From positions 1-33,590 of the forward strand of contig JAGSPR010000009.1 of assembly GCA_018262455.1 (NCBI GenBank): DNA of 33,590 nucleotides, read 5' to 3'. The stretch is from Deltaproteobacteria bacterium. Lineage in GTDB: Bacteria > Myxococcota > Polyangia > Haliangiales > Haliangiaceae. The notes beneath the pieces were generated by a model. The model worked only from the letters and a program-made list of their open reading frames with translations, ran no database searches and was not told the DNA's origin. Shown here in pieces: positions 11,401-18,578 of the stretch. Position numbers and translations under genes: made by a program. Each line of letters opens with the position of its first letter. Position 1 is the stretch's first letter.

Positions 11401-11672
11401 TCCGCCGGCTGATCCCGACGAACCTGATGAACGAGCTGCGACCGTTCGCGCTCGCGGTCGATCCGGCACGCTTCGACCACCGCGAGCTCTCGCGTGACCT
11501 CAAGATCGCCGGGTGGCGGGCCGGGCTCGTCGCCTCGGGGTCGCTGCTCGCCGGGCTGCGCATCCTGGCCGCCCAGGCCGAGGGCGAATTGCCCGGCTTC
11601 CTGGCGGATCCACTTGCGCAGGGCCTGGTGGCCTTCGCACTGAGCGAGGATCACGCCACGGTCGCCCGTTAG
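5445..11672 (+). CDS. Giant TPR-repeat protein with acidic disordered N-terminus
   Basis: This is a 2075-aa protein. I chose the ATG at 5445 because it overlaps the upstream stop as ATGA and begins a plausible N-terminus (MTVPGGKPPKNPKGFLGDD). The same frame is open much further upstream, but only as an out-of-frame shadow of the first gene. Residues 1-~470 are acidic, Asp/Glu/Pro-rich and probably disordered. Residues ~490-1780 are TPR-like repeats, clearest around 9000-9120 and 9900-10270 (LYQRALEINPGDP; AFRRALEANPGHKDAF). The last ~260 residues (from about 10930) form a domain related to that of the upstream gene, with VSRGDR, EIDVYVTT, SLILGSSIAA and WRAGLVASGSL. No signal peptide or catalytic motif is seen. 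A paired scaffold with its neighbour is a reasonable inference; the process they serve is unknown. Confidence 0.9.
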   Translation: MTVPGGKPPKNPKGFLGDDDMLSELDAWDATFDALHGPDGGDPPTAPVMDWPPAAEPLKPTVDPTVVSRAAPSDESATFDDFELSSDLEAQLTLDNALEEDSASDHEDGLLTTTADRLAIDLGETDFSDVGAKAPPAALSDLLGRSPSRAPGSATRPPDVDSEPDADEDAIYTSAARSPAVPVSARPAAPIVPPPVAERRTPAIVRRVAPQPIPNPRQAEPSADDDLDDSFGNQTRIIASDEIEIHASASRSMQAVAPPPAVEEDAYDDIEIEAAEPPGAAASASEPPAQRRTAHLVRRADTQSRPPLIRPGSSGPIIEINADESDPELAIGVEQPEYDFSDVAASVGAADSDLELLVDLRVTGERPEPDLTLDEVEEIRIELSAPASELDGLEDFSDFQDAGSSAVELTIPGERGLPLQLDGSIEPEDSGSIRPSALVELYPRVKTPTSVPPIRPRSVRLQTPMPVEVATVNEIEPTLDLDSAGRAWPVQLAPLASVVLDEASAQALLVYEREVTTLDDSATSAALRIEAGRLCERLSDGERARVHYDAALLADPRATTALRGLRRIARAAGDLEEATRHLDTEIAVAGALERRPLSHYRVDLLMASGEQDLARVAAGEILDSAPSDIRALLAQLELAFLDGRADEFGVALEQIAHAVSDNELRAAVQAVRGTLAAHHNDTAAAASWFVAAAQADPSAIAAQLGAVRHAAAQADGDAASRALLEVARQIEASDPITAAAAAVRAQQWSRAASGVMPKDRAAVAAAAAALATASAPSDPLVARLAAETAAAGGDPTVTGAAFAHWAACARAPAERAYAAARAAELDPAHASELWASVISLDPGDDYAAAQLRTAHVTSEATQAAIDVDLATAEDVERDRARLRAAYGLIAQGQLDAAIDVLTKGRAARPVSVAIGEALGEALAAAGKWTERAQLFAELARQPGEQLDGEVAQLRSAIAWEEAVGAAAALEGSEAPSLDDLQRITAQALEAWERVLELSPGNPTGQAAALVLANRLGDGEVIAEALARAQAAERTPLAAASLAFRRIRLVADDLARSDALLRDIHPLDDPRRTVALVIAAARAGELGEAAAALEERANHLDARTAATEIAALRLRAAQLALDANDAPRAMRLLQQVEAALPNLRVVRDLLAAASRRAGDRPAAPPVRRSEPAIGASSADAFVRAVRDADLSLAHGDAAAALALYQRALEINPGDPLAIVPLVRIATELREPTAITGLALAQLRAAQDAGDHVAKAVAYELLAQIDSDLRNDPGSSQIALESASQADPSRIDLMHRLERGYAADDEIAELLRLRKAELETLPAELSRDRVALQLDIAGLATRDGRTEIELAEMYRGVLKTDPAARLALLHLEAIVRRSGFSDELADVEDKIASYFEGDPKTQAAFWTRAGETLADIGQIDAAVQRFGRAEAAFPGHLPALEGWRQAALKGGLWIDVAEAAARQALNAPDLATQAALHHFAGVALMDKALVGEQAMAAFRRALEANPGHKDAFLRLRILLEEDANHDDLASLLALRLDVETDPAAQVELHRALAELHRNFLSDRETATKHFRAILEAEPNDLRSHAAIADIAWEQGNWQEAADALMARARLERQPDVLKTLCFRLGLIYADRLVDGPMAIKAFQRALTYQPDDENTLTRLADIAAQIGEWKLALGACERLVKNESDPDRRVAHLHRVARIFKDGFGDRKRSERALNLALDSAPTNDQALQELVQFYKDVSDLTSVRVHLNRVAGAMRARVAQVPLEGVPYRVIARAMAARANTNVAGSLPIARAAAQLADLLGAAGAPEQALINEPAQPDLSQLMRPESDEVLFPRGVQPELRQMFQLLGDRIAKHVGVNIQSYGVSRGDRARGRDNPVAAVAQSVATALGYPEIDVYVTTRQPWVMIAEPTSPVSLILGSSIAAMGGDAIRFAAGGALKLAQASMAIPVRLPVEELGVLVVALLRLFQPEFPILAVDAELVAVQHQKLRRLIPTNLMNELRPFALAVDPARFDHRELSRDLKIAGWRAGLVASGSLLAGLRILAAQAEGELPGFLADPLAQGLVAFALSEDHATVAR

Positions 11673-11799
11673 TCGAACTGTGCGAATGTGCTCGGTTTAC
11701 GAGCTCGATGTCCGACGATCTCGTGGCGACTGGGTGCGACCCTCGGCGGGCCCGCTCCTTGCTCCTGACCCCGGCATCCGAGAGCCATCGGATCAGCTC

Positions 11800-11803
11800 G
11801 GAG
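11800..11803 (+). promoter_or_regulatory. Ribosome binding site of the 11811 lipoprotein gene
   Basis: GGAG lies 7 nt before the ATG at 11811 and supports that start. The 138-bp gap before the gene (11673-11810) holds no convincing terminator or promoter that I can see. Confidence 0.55.
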
Positions 11804-11810
11804 CAACGTC

Positions 11811-13928
11811 ATGAGGTTACATCCACTCGCCGGCCGCCATGCGGTCCTGACCATGACAAGCATGACTTGCCTGGCTACGGCAGTAGCCTGTGGCGGCGGC
11901 GGGTCACCCGAGATCTCGGGGCTGACGGACACCGTGGCCCAGGTCGGGACCGAGCTGAAGATCGACCTCAACGGCACCGATCCGGATGGTGATCAGCTCA
12001 TCTACGGCTTCCGGGCCGCGGACCTCCCGGAGGTCTCCGACCTCGCCCAGGTCACCGTGTCGCCTAGCGGCGCTGGCGTCTTTCGCTGGACCCCGCTCGC
12101 GTCCGACGTCGGCGAGCACTCGTTCGACTTCACCGTCTCGGACGGCAGCAACACGACCACCGACACCATCACGATCGACGTCAAGTCTGCGATCGGCAAC
12201 GCCACGGCCCCGCTGTTCCGCCAGCCCCTCGGCACCGGCACGACCATCGACCTCGCCAAGAGGAAGTGTGTCGACCTGGCCATCGTGGTCGAGGATCAGG
12301 ACAACGCGCAGACCACGATCACGCAGGAAGAGCCCGTGATCGACGGGGCGACCCTGTCGCAGAACGACGGGCTCATGGCCAGCTGGCAATGGTGCCCGTC
12401 CAAGGAGCAGGAAGCGGAGAGCCGCTACACCCTGGTACTCGCGGCCGACGACGGGGAGAACCCGAAGACGATCAAGAACTACCTCGTGGTGCTCCGCGGC
12501 GGCAGCGAGCCGAACTGTCCGGGCAACGCGCCGGTCATCACCCACACCCCACAGAACGCCTCGACCATCATCGACCTCACGATCGATGCCCGGGTCACCG
12601 ACGACAAGGGCCTCAAGGAGTCCCCACTGTTCTACTACTCGACGACGCAGCCGGCGAACCCGCCCATCCTGTCCGACATGATCCAGCTCTCGATGCTGAA
12701 GATCGACGGCAGCTCGACGGATGCCACCTATGCGGCCGACGTCCCGAACCCGGTCGCGGGCACGCCCGCCGGCACGTCGAAGACGCTGTTCTACGTGCTC
12801 GTCGCCGATGACGATGATGACGAGACCGGCAACTGCGATCACTCGACCACCTCGCAGGTCTTCGAGATGACCGTGACCTCGAACGGCGCCGCGAACCTCC
12901 CGGTGTGCGCGTCGTGCACCTCGGACTCGCAGTGCGGCACCGGTGACCTCTGCGCATTCATCGGCTCGGAGGGCGCGAGCTTCTGCCTCCAGTCCTGCGC
13001 CACGGGTTGCCCGACCGGCTACGCTTGCTCGAACGGGCCGGTGTTCTCGGTCGACGGTGCATCGGCGAACCAGTGCGTGCCGCAGAGCGGCTCGTGCGCG
13101 GCCCCGACCGGGGCCTGTCTCGATGACGCGAACGAAGAGGATGACTCGCGCTCCGCGGCGTCCGCCAACGCGACGGCGAACGGCCCGCTGGCCCCCGGCT
13201 TCTACGACTTCGTGAGCTGCCCCAAGGCGGTTCAGCCCAACTCGGGCTCGAAGTCGGACGACGACTGGTTCCAGATCAAGGTCGACGCCGACAGCAAGCT
13301 CGACCTCTGGCTCTACGGCAATGGCGAGAGCGACCTCGACCTCACGCTGTACCGGTCGAACGAGACGGTGCTGTCAAAGTCGACCAGCCTGACCGCCGAC
13401 GAGAACATCGTGAAGTGCCTCACGCCCGGCACCTACTACGTGAAGGTGAACGGCTACGACGCCATCCGCAGCGAGTACCTGCTCGATTATGCCTCCACGC
13501 CCGAGGCCTGCAACACGACGTGCACCGACGACGCGCGCGAGGACGACGACACCTACAGCCAGGCCCGGCCGACGACGTCCCCGTTCCACACCTCCACCGG
13601 CAACGTGACCTGTCCGAATGATGACGACTGGTACAAGGTGACGCTGGTCGATGGCGACAAGATCACCATCGACCTGACGTTCACCCAGAGCGACTCGACG
13701 CAGGACATCGACCTCCACCTCTACAAGAACGAGTTCACCGACCTGTGGCCGTGCAGCGTCACGTCTCCGTCGACCTGCACCTCGGCCCACGGCCAGGGAG
13801 CAAGCTCGAACGAACACGCGACCGAGACCATCACCACGGGCTGTGCAGCCGGTTGTGACTACTTCGTGGTCGTTCGCGGCTACAACGGCTCGACGAACAA
13901 CTACGACATCGCGATCAAGGTCGAGTAG
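11811..13928 (+). CDS. Exported lipoprotein with CADG-like, Cys-rich and two PPC-like domains
   Basis: A 705-aa protein with a signal peptide ending in a weak lipobox (AVAC, Cys27) followed by GGGG, so it is probably lipid-anchored. Residues ~30-125 look like a cadherin/dystroglycan (CADG)-type beta-sandwich, with DPDGD, FRWTP and DFTVSDGSNTT. Residues ~365-430 are rich in Cys (12 or more) in a spacing typical of myxobacterial surface lipoproteins (CASCTSDSQCGTGDLC). Two PPC-like beta domains follow at ~438-560 and ~570-705; each has an acidic (E)EDD stretch, a DDDW(F/Y) motif and a 'D(L/I)DL' strand. No catalytic site is evident, so the protein is probably an adhesive or structural surface protein. 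Codon 3 is TTA, one of only two in-frame TTA codons I found in the window. The next gene starts 4 bp after the stop, so the two are likely one operon. Confidence 0.88.
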   Translation: MRLHPLAGRHAVLTMTSMTCLATAVACGGGGSPEISGLTDTVAQVGTELKIDLNGTDPDGDQLIYGFRAADLPEVSDLAQVTVSPSGAGVFRWTPLASDVGEHSFDFTVSDGSNTTTDTITIDVKSAIGNATAPLFRQPLGTGTTIDLAKRKCVDLAIVVEDQDNAQTTITQEEPVIDGATLSQNDGLMASWQWCPSKEQEAESRYTLVLAADDGENPKTIKNYLVVLRGGSEPNCPGNAPVITHTPQNASTIIDLTIDARVTDDKGLKESPLFYYSTTQPANPPILSDMIQLSMLKIDGSSTDATYAADVPNPVAGTPAGTSKTLFYVLVADDDDDETGNCDHSTTSQVFEMTVTSNGAANLPVCASCTSDSQCGTGDLCAFIGSEGASFCLQSCATGCPTGYACSNGPVFSVDGASANQCVPQSGSCAAPTGACLDDANEEDDSRSAASANATANGPLAPGFYDFVSCPKAVQPNSGSKSDDDWFQIKVDADSKLDLWLYGNGESDLDLTLYRSNETVLSKSTSLTADENIVKCLTPGTYYVKVNGYDAIRSEYLLDYASTPEACNTTCTDDAREDDDTYSQARPTTSPFHTSTGNVTCPNDDDWYKVTLVDGDKITIDLTFTQSDSTQDIDLHLYKNEFTDLWPCSVTSPSTCTSAHGQGASSNEHATETITTGCAAGCDYFVVVRGYNGSTNNYDIAIKVE

Positions 13929-13932
13929 CGAG

Positions 13933-15855
13933 ATGCGCGGGCTCATCACGATCGCGCTGGTAGCGGGCTGCGCGAGCTCGACCGCCAAGGATCCGGGCCT
14001 CGAGGGCCTCGCCATCACCAAGGTCGCACCCAGCACGATCATCCCGGGCACGAAGGTGGCCGTCAAAGGCGCGTCGTTCGTCGAGGCGCAGTGGGGCACG
14101 GCGACGCTGCACCTGGTGGGGGAGGCCGGCGGCGAGACGATCGACGTCCGCTGGCCAGCGACGTTCGTCGATTTCGGCACGATGACGGTCGCAGTCGACG
14201 CTGCGAAGATCACAGAGGTCGGGGGCGCCGTCGACTTCCACGGCACGGCCAACGTCGACGTCCTCGCGACGAGCGACGGCGAGACCTACTCGACTGAGAC
14301 CATCACGGTCGACCTGACCTTCCGCGACACGCTCACCCCCGCGCCATCGTCGCTCGATGGCACCGGCGTCATCTTCGTCAACGACCGGCTCGAGATCGAC
14401 GGCAATGGCTTCTTGCTCGGTGGGGACGAGGGCATCACGGTGGCTCGGCTCGAAGGATGCTTCACGCCCGAGGCGGGTGGTAGCTGCAGTCCGCTCGCCA
14501 CCCAGGACGTGACCATGGACCCGGTCGACGTGCTGTCGCGCGACAAGGCAACCTTCGCGTTCTCGCCGAAGATCGCCGGCATCCAGCCCGGCACGTTCAC
14601 GGGGCGGGTCACCGTCATCAACCAGCAGACCGATGTCGCGCCGAGCTCGGCAGCTCCGATCGACGTGTCCTACGACCTCGTCACCGCGCAGATCTTCAAC
14701 GTCGATCCACCGGCCGCGAGCCTGGGCCAGTACGTGTTCGTGCACGGCGGCGGGTTCGTCGGCGGCGAGGCCGGCGCACTGACCGAGCTCGAGCTCACAG
14801 GCACGTTCACCGCGACCGGAGCGCCTCCCGCGCAGGTCTTGCTGACCCTGATCCCCGAGTTCGTCGAAGGTCGAGTCGTGCGTTATGTCGTCAACACCGA
14901 CGACGAGCTCGGCCAGTCCCTGGATCTCCGCAAGAACACCGGCGTGTTCGCCGGCAGGGTGACGCCGATCGTCAGCTACAAGTCCGACCGCGTCCGTGGC
15001 GTGTCATCCCTGGCGCGCTTCGAGATCGCGCCGGTCAAGCAGGTCGTCTTCCTCCAGTTCCAGCCGTCGTACATCGAGGGCCTGCGTGACTTCGGTCTGC
15101 GCGCGGTCGAGAACAAGATTCGCGACCGCATCGTGGCGGTCTGCAACCGCACCTACGCCGGCGTCAACATCGAGTTCCGGACGGAGCCGCCGACTGACTT
15201 CGCGCTGTACGAGAACGTCGAGCTGGTCGGTGTCGATCCGAACGGCACCGGGCTGTTCGGCTATGACAACACGCCCGGCAAGGACAACGGCAACTTGCGG
15301 CTCTACGATCGGCTGGGCGGCGTCAACGCGCTGACCCAGCAGGACGGGTTTCCCGGCTTCGGTGGCGTGTTCATCCGTTCGCTCATGGGGTTCTCCAAGC
15401 ACCCTGGCAAGTTCGCGACCTCGGTGCCCGGCGCGGACGGGCTGTTCGATCAGATCTTCGATCCGTTCCGCTCCGATCTCGGCGATCCGGTGAGCTCCGC
15501 CGATCTCGCAGAGGCCATCCCGGTGCTCGACAGCGGTGACGTTTGCCCAGGCTCCAGTCGCAAGGATCGGATCTCGTGTGCCGTGTTCGTGCTCGGCAAC
15601 CTGATCGGCGGCACGCTGTCTCACGAGATCGGTCATTCACTTGGCCTCGCAAATCCGTTCATGGAGGGCTTCCACAACGCGGGCGACGCGCCGGCGCGGC
15701 TGATGGATGCCGGCGGCGATCGACCGTTCCTCGAGCGCGCAGAGCTCCAAGGGCAGGCGCCCGGCGTGTTCTGCGACGACGAGTATGCGTACCTGCGGAT
15801 GATCCTGCCGACCCAGCAGGCGGATCCGCCTGTGCAACGCCCGGGCTGCTTCTAG
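13933..15855 (+). CDS. IPT/TIG-domain lipoprotein with zincin-type metalloprotease motif
   Basis: A 640-aa protein. The ATG at 13933 gives a short lipoprotein signal (LITIALVAGC, lipobox LVAGC); the longer frame upstream lacks any signal and overlaps the previous gene. Residues ~20-110 and ~245-330 resemble IPT/TIG Ig-like folds (ITKVAPSTIIPGTKVAVKG; IFNVDPPAASLGQYVFVHG). The C-terminal ~290 residues carry HEIGHSLGL: H564, E565 and H568, the zinc-binding and catalytic set of zincins. In metzincins a third His or Asp follows at HExxHxxGxxH/D, but here that position is Asn574. A His in GFHN (H581) and an LMD (M591) like a Met-turn lie just downstream. A secreted, lipid-anchored metallopeptidase is likely; the substrate is unknown. 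It follows the PPC lipoprotein gene by 4 bp and is probably co-expressed with it. Confidence 0.87.
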   Translation: MRGLITIALVAGCASSTAKDPGLEGLAITKVAPSTIIPGTKVAVKGASFVEAQWGTATLHLVGEAGGETIDVRWPATFVDFGTMTVAVDAAKITEVGGAVDFHGTANVDVLATSDGETYSTETITVDLTFRDTLTPAPSSLDGTGVIFVNDRLEIDGNGFLLGGDEGITVARLEGCFTPEAGGSCSPLATQDVTMDPVDVLSRDKATFAFSPKIAGIQPGTFTGRVTVINQQTDVAPSSAAPIDVSYDLVTAQIFNVDPPAASLGQYVFVHGGGFVGGEAGALTELELTGTFTATGAPPAQVLLTLIPEFVEGRVVRYVVNTDDELGQSLDLRKNTGVFAGRVTPIVSYKSDRVRGVSSLARFEIAPVKQVVFLQFQPSYIEGLRDFGLRAVENKIRDRIVAVCNRTYAGVNIEFRTEPPTDFALYENVELVGVDPNGTGLFGYDNTPGKDNGNLRLYDRLGGVNALTQQDGFPGFGGVFIRSLMGFSKHPGKFATSVPGADGLFDQIFDPFRSDLGDPVSSADLAEAIPVLDSGDVCPGSSRKDRISCAVFVLGNLIGGTLSHEIGHSLGLANPFMEGFHNAGDAPARLMDAGGDRPFLERAELQGQAPGVFCDDEYAYLRMILPTQQADPPVQRPGCF

Positions 15856-15889
15856 TCCACGCGTCTTACGATCGCAGCGTGGCTCGGCA

Positions 15890-15895
15890 TATGCT
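15890..15895 (+). promoter_or_regulatory. Putative -10 element (TATGCT), leaderless start
   Basis: TATGCT ends 8 nt before the ATG at 15904, and no Shine-Dalgarno sequence precedes that ATG. The spacing would place transcription initiation at or next to the start codon. No convincing -35 hexamer is seen. Confidence 0.35.
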
Positions 15896-15903
15896 CGCCC
15901 GCG

Positions 15904-16611
15904 ATGGCAGGTCGAGGTTCGCGTTCGAAGACGAAGCCCGCGGGCAAGCCCAAGGCAGGGCGGGCCCCCGACGCGCTTGCTCCCAACCTTCCGTCGGCGG
16001 TCCGGATGCGGGGCCGGCTCGAGATCGCGACCGGACTCGTGCTGGTGGTCGCGGCGGCAGTGGTGACGATGGTCTCGGCGGATGGCACCGACCTGGGCGC
16101 AGCGACGTTCCTGCTCGTGTACGCGCTCGCCGTGACCGGCGTCCTGGCGGTCACGATCGGCGCGACCCGGATCGATCGACGTCGCGAGACGCCGCTGCAC
16201 GAGGACGTCCGGCAACGGATCTATGGCGTGCTCGCGGTGGGCTTCGCGCTCGGCTATGCCGGGATCATGTGGAAGGTCATCCCGAACCGGCTGCCCTCGG
16301 CGATGCTCCACCTCGCGACCATCCCGGTGTTCACGCTGACCATGGCGATCGGGACCCTCGTCGGTCGCCGGTTCGGCTGGTGGCTCGCGGTGGTCAGCGG
16401 CTCGGTGGTCTTGCTGTCGACGGTCATGTTGATCGCGCGCATCCTGGTGTCCGCCGCGTTCCTCGCCGGCGTGTACGGCGCGTTCGGCAAGGCAGCGTCG
16501 ACGTTCGCGCTGGTCGCCGTCGCGCTGATCGTCGAAGCGGTCGCGCTGTTTCCGATCTGCCTCGTCAAGTTCATGATGTCGCGCGCCGGTCGACGCGCCT
16601 TCGGCGTATGA
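15904..16611 (+). CDS. Multi-pass inner-membrane protein of unknown function
   Basis: A 235-aa protein. Residues 1-38 are strongly basic (KTKPAGKPKAGR) and presumably cytoplasmic. About six to seven hydrophobic segments follow, at roughly 41-59, 63-86, 104-122, 133-153, 157-177, 179-195 and 203-226. No transporter or enzyme signature is recognised. The start is the first ATG; a -10-like TATGCT lies 8 nt upstream and there is no Shine-Dalgarno. The next gene begins 10 bp after the stop on the same strand, so the two are probably co-transcribed and may act together at the membrane. I cannot name a family. Confidence 0.82.
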   Translation: MAGRGSRSKTKPAGKPKAGRAPDALAPNLPSAVRMRGRLEIATGLVLVVAAAVVTMVSADGTDLGAATFLLVYALAVTGVLAVTIGATRIDRRRETPLHEDVRQRIYGVLAVGFALGYAGIMWKVIPNRLPSAMLHLATIPVFTLTMAIGTLVGRRFGWWLAVVSGSVVLLSTVMLIARILVSAAFLAGVYGAFGKAASTFALVAVALIVEAVALFPICLVKFMMSRAGRRAFGV

Positions 16612-16621
16612 GGCGCCGCGG

Positions 16622-18511
16622 ATGAAGCGCCGAACGATCGCGCTGGGGCTGGTGTGGACGCTGCCGAGCCTCGGCTTCCTCGTCGTGACGAGCATCGTGT
16701 ACTCCGCGTACCGGATCCCGCCGCCAGCCCGGCTCGACGAGGCCGAGCGCACGAACGTGACCGCGACGTTGCGCGCCGGCCTCGACGGCAAGCCAGGGGC
16801 GCCGTCGACGGTCCGTCACGGCCTCGCCGGGCCGCTCGCGGTCACGGTGTGGGCAGCTGGCAGATCGAAGCTGCGCGTCGACGGCACCGGCGCGGACGTC
16901 GGGCTGGCGGCGGATGCGGCGGCTGCCTCCCTCGCGAACAGCCCGATCGTTCGTGGCATGACCGCGGCGGATCGCGATCAGGCGCGGATCCAGGTCGACA
17001 TCGTGTCGGGGATCGGCCCGCTCGGCAGCGATCACTGGCTGTTCGACAAGCTCGCGGTCCCGGGAATCGGCGACATGCTCGCGATCAACTCGGGGGTCGA
17101 AGGGGTCGGGGTGACGCTCGATGGCAAGACCACCGTGTTGCTGCCTCACGAGCTGGTCGCCGGGAAGCTACTCGCGGCGAAGCGGCCGTCGGCGGCGCTC
17201 GCGGACTTCGCCATGGGTATCGACCTCGGCAAGATCCGGACCCTGATCGCGCAGCGCGCGGGCAAGCTCACCGGGGTCGACCCGCGCGAGCTGTTCCGGT
17301 TCCGCACCGACACGTTCGTCGACGCCCCACGGACCCGGCGCGACGCGGCGCCGCTGCAGCTGTACCGGGGCAACGTGGAGCCACCGAAGCTGTCGGGCAA
17401 GGCGCTGCGTGACGCGGCCCTCGATGGCGGGCGGTACCTGGTAGCGCACCTGGCGCCGAACGGTCGCTACATCTACGAACACGATCTGTCGACCGGCTCG
17501 CAGACCGATCCGCGTGGGCCGAGCTACAGCATGCCGCGGCACGCTGGCACCACGTACTTTCTGGCCGAGCTCTACCGGATCACGAAGGAGGAGTGGCTGC
17601 GCGAGCCGATCGAGCGCGCGTTCGCCCACCTCGCCGAGCTGATGGCGAATGGCCGCTGCCGCAACCGGCTGCCCGACGGGACCGAGGTCGACTGCATCAT
17701 CGATCGAACCGAGCGGATCGCGGCGCTCGGCTCGACGGCGCTGGCCGTCGTCGCACTCGCCGAGTACCAGCGCGCCACCGGCGACAAGCGCTACCTGCCG
17801 ACCGCGAAGAAGCTCGCGGCCTGGATCTTGTGGATGCAGCGCCCGGACGGCTCGTTTCGCCATCGCTACGATCCCGTCACCAAGCGGGCGGACGACGAGG
17901 CGCAGGATCTCTACTACTCCGGCGAGGCCGCGCTCGCCCTCGCGCGCATGCACGTGATCACCGGTGAGCCGGTCTACGCCCAGGCCACCGCGCGCGCGCT
18001 CGACTGGCTGGTCGGCTGGTACCAGTTCTTCATGGGCGGGTTCTTCTATGGCGAGGAGCACTGGACGTGCATCGCATCCGAGGCGGCGTACCCGACGGCA
18101 AACAACCCGGCGTATCGCGACTTCTGCCACGGCTACGGCGCGTTCCTCCGCGACCAGCAGGCCGAGCTCGGCGAACATCCCGACGAGGATGACTTCGCGG
18201 GCGCCTACGGCTTCACACCGTTCCTCGTGCCCTACAACACCCCCGCCGGCTCGCGGACGGAGGCGATGATCTCCGCGTACTTGCTGGGCCGCCACCACGG
18301 CACGCCCGACGCCCGGGTGCGCGACCAGATCCACGCGGCGCTCCAGTACGCGCTTGGTCAGCAGATCCGCCCCGATAACGACTTCGCGGTGGTAGGCCCC
18401 GGCTCTGGCGGCATGCCCGGAAGCCCGATCGACCGCAATGTGCGGATCGACTTCGTCCAGCATGTGTGCTCGGCCATGATCCGCGCCTCGGAGTGGATCG
18501 ACGACCCCTGA
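16622..18511 (+). CDS. Membrane-anchored AMMECR1-like / alpha-barrel fusion protein
   Basis: A 629-aa protein with one N-terminal hydrophobic segment (about residues 8-28) that should act as a signal anchor and place the rest in the periplasm. Residues ~75-190 resemble an AMMECR1 fold: RIQVDIVSGIGPL, then GVEGVGVTLDGKTTVLLP and ELVAG match the pattern of the strand and glycine-rich stretch of that family, though remotely. Residues ~240-629 are made of paired helices with repeated G-(G/S)-x-(Y/F), W and Y residues (YLVAHLAPNGRYIYEHD; LAAWILWMQRPDGSF; DLYYSGEAALALARM), as in alpha/alpha-toroid proteins such as six-hairpin glycosidases and YyaL/thioredoxin-domain relatives. I see no confirmed catalytic pair. 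A periplasmic carbohydrate or peptidoglycan role is possible but is only inference. It follows a multi-TM gene by 10 bp. Confidence 0.8.
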   Translation: MKRRTIALGLVWTLPSLGFLVVTSIVYSAYRIPPPARLDEAERTNVTATLRAGLDGKPGAPSTVRHGLAGPLAVTVWAAGRSKLRVDGTGADVGLAADAAAASLANSPIVRGMTAADRDQARIQVDIVSGIGPLGSDHWLFDKLAVPGIGDMLAINSGVEGVGVTLDGKTTVLLPHELVAGKLLAAKRPSAALADFAMGIDLGKIRTLIAQRAGKLTGVDPRELFRFRTDTFVDAPRTRRDAAPLQLYRGNVEPPKLSGKALRDAALDGGRYLVAHLAPNGRYIYEHDLSTGSQTDPRGPSYSMPRHAGTTYFLAELYRITKEEWLREPIERAFAHLAELMANGRCRNRLPDGTEVDCIIDRTERIAALGSTALAVVALAEYQRATGDKRYLPTAKKLAAWILWMQRPDGSFRHRYDPVTKRADDEAQDLYYSGEAALALARMHVITGEPVYAQATARALDWLVGWYQFFMGGFFYGEEHWTCIASEAAYPTANNPAYRDFCHGYGAFLRDQQAELGEHPDEDDFAGAYGFTPFLVPYNTPAGSRTEAMISAYLLGRHHGTPDARVRDQIHAALQYALGQQIRPDNDFAVVGPGSGGMPGSPIDRNVRIDFVQHVCSAMIRASEWIDDP

Positions 18512-18561
18512 GCCGGGGGGCTACCAAGCGCGGCCGGCAGCGCATGTGGCTCGGTCAGGTT

Positions 18562-18570
18562 TGCTATGAT
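18562..18570 (+). promoter_or_regulatory. Extended -10 promoter element (TGCTATGAT)
   Basis: TGCTATGAT matches an extended -10 (TGnTATAAT) closely. It ends 8 nt before the GTG start at 18579, which has no Shine-Dalgarno, so the kinase mRNA is probably leaderless. No -35 consensus is evident. Confidence 0.55.
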
Positions 18571-18578
18571 GCGAGACG

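Noticed and set aside
6750..11654. A 1634-aa open frame on the minus strand opposite the second TPR gene
   Set aside because: It is the mirror image of a strongly biased high-GC gene; its translation is rich in Arg, Gly and Glu with no domain, while the plus strand gives clear TPR repeats.
11673..11810. Promoter or terminator between the TPR genes and the lipoprotein genes
   Set aside because: A few AT-richer spots such as GGTTTACGAG are present, but no hexamer pair or hairpin is good enough to report.
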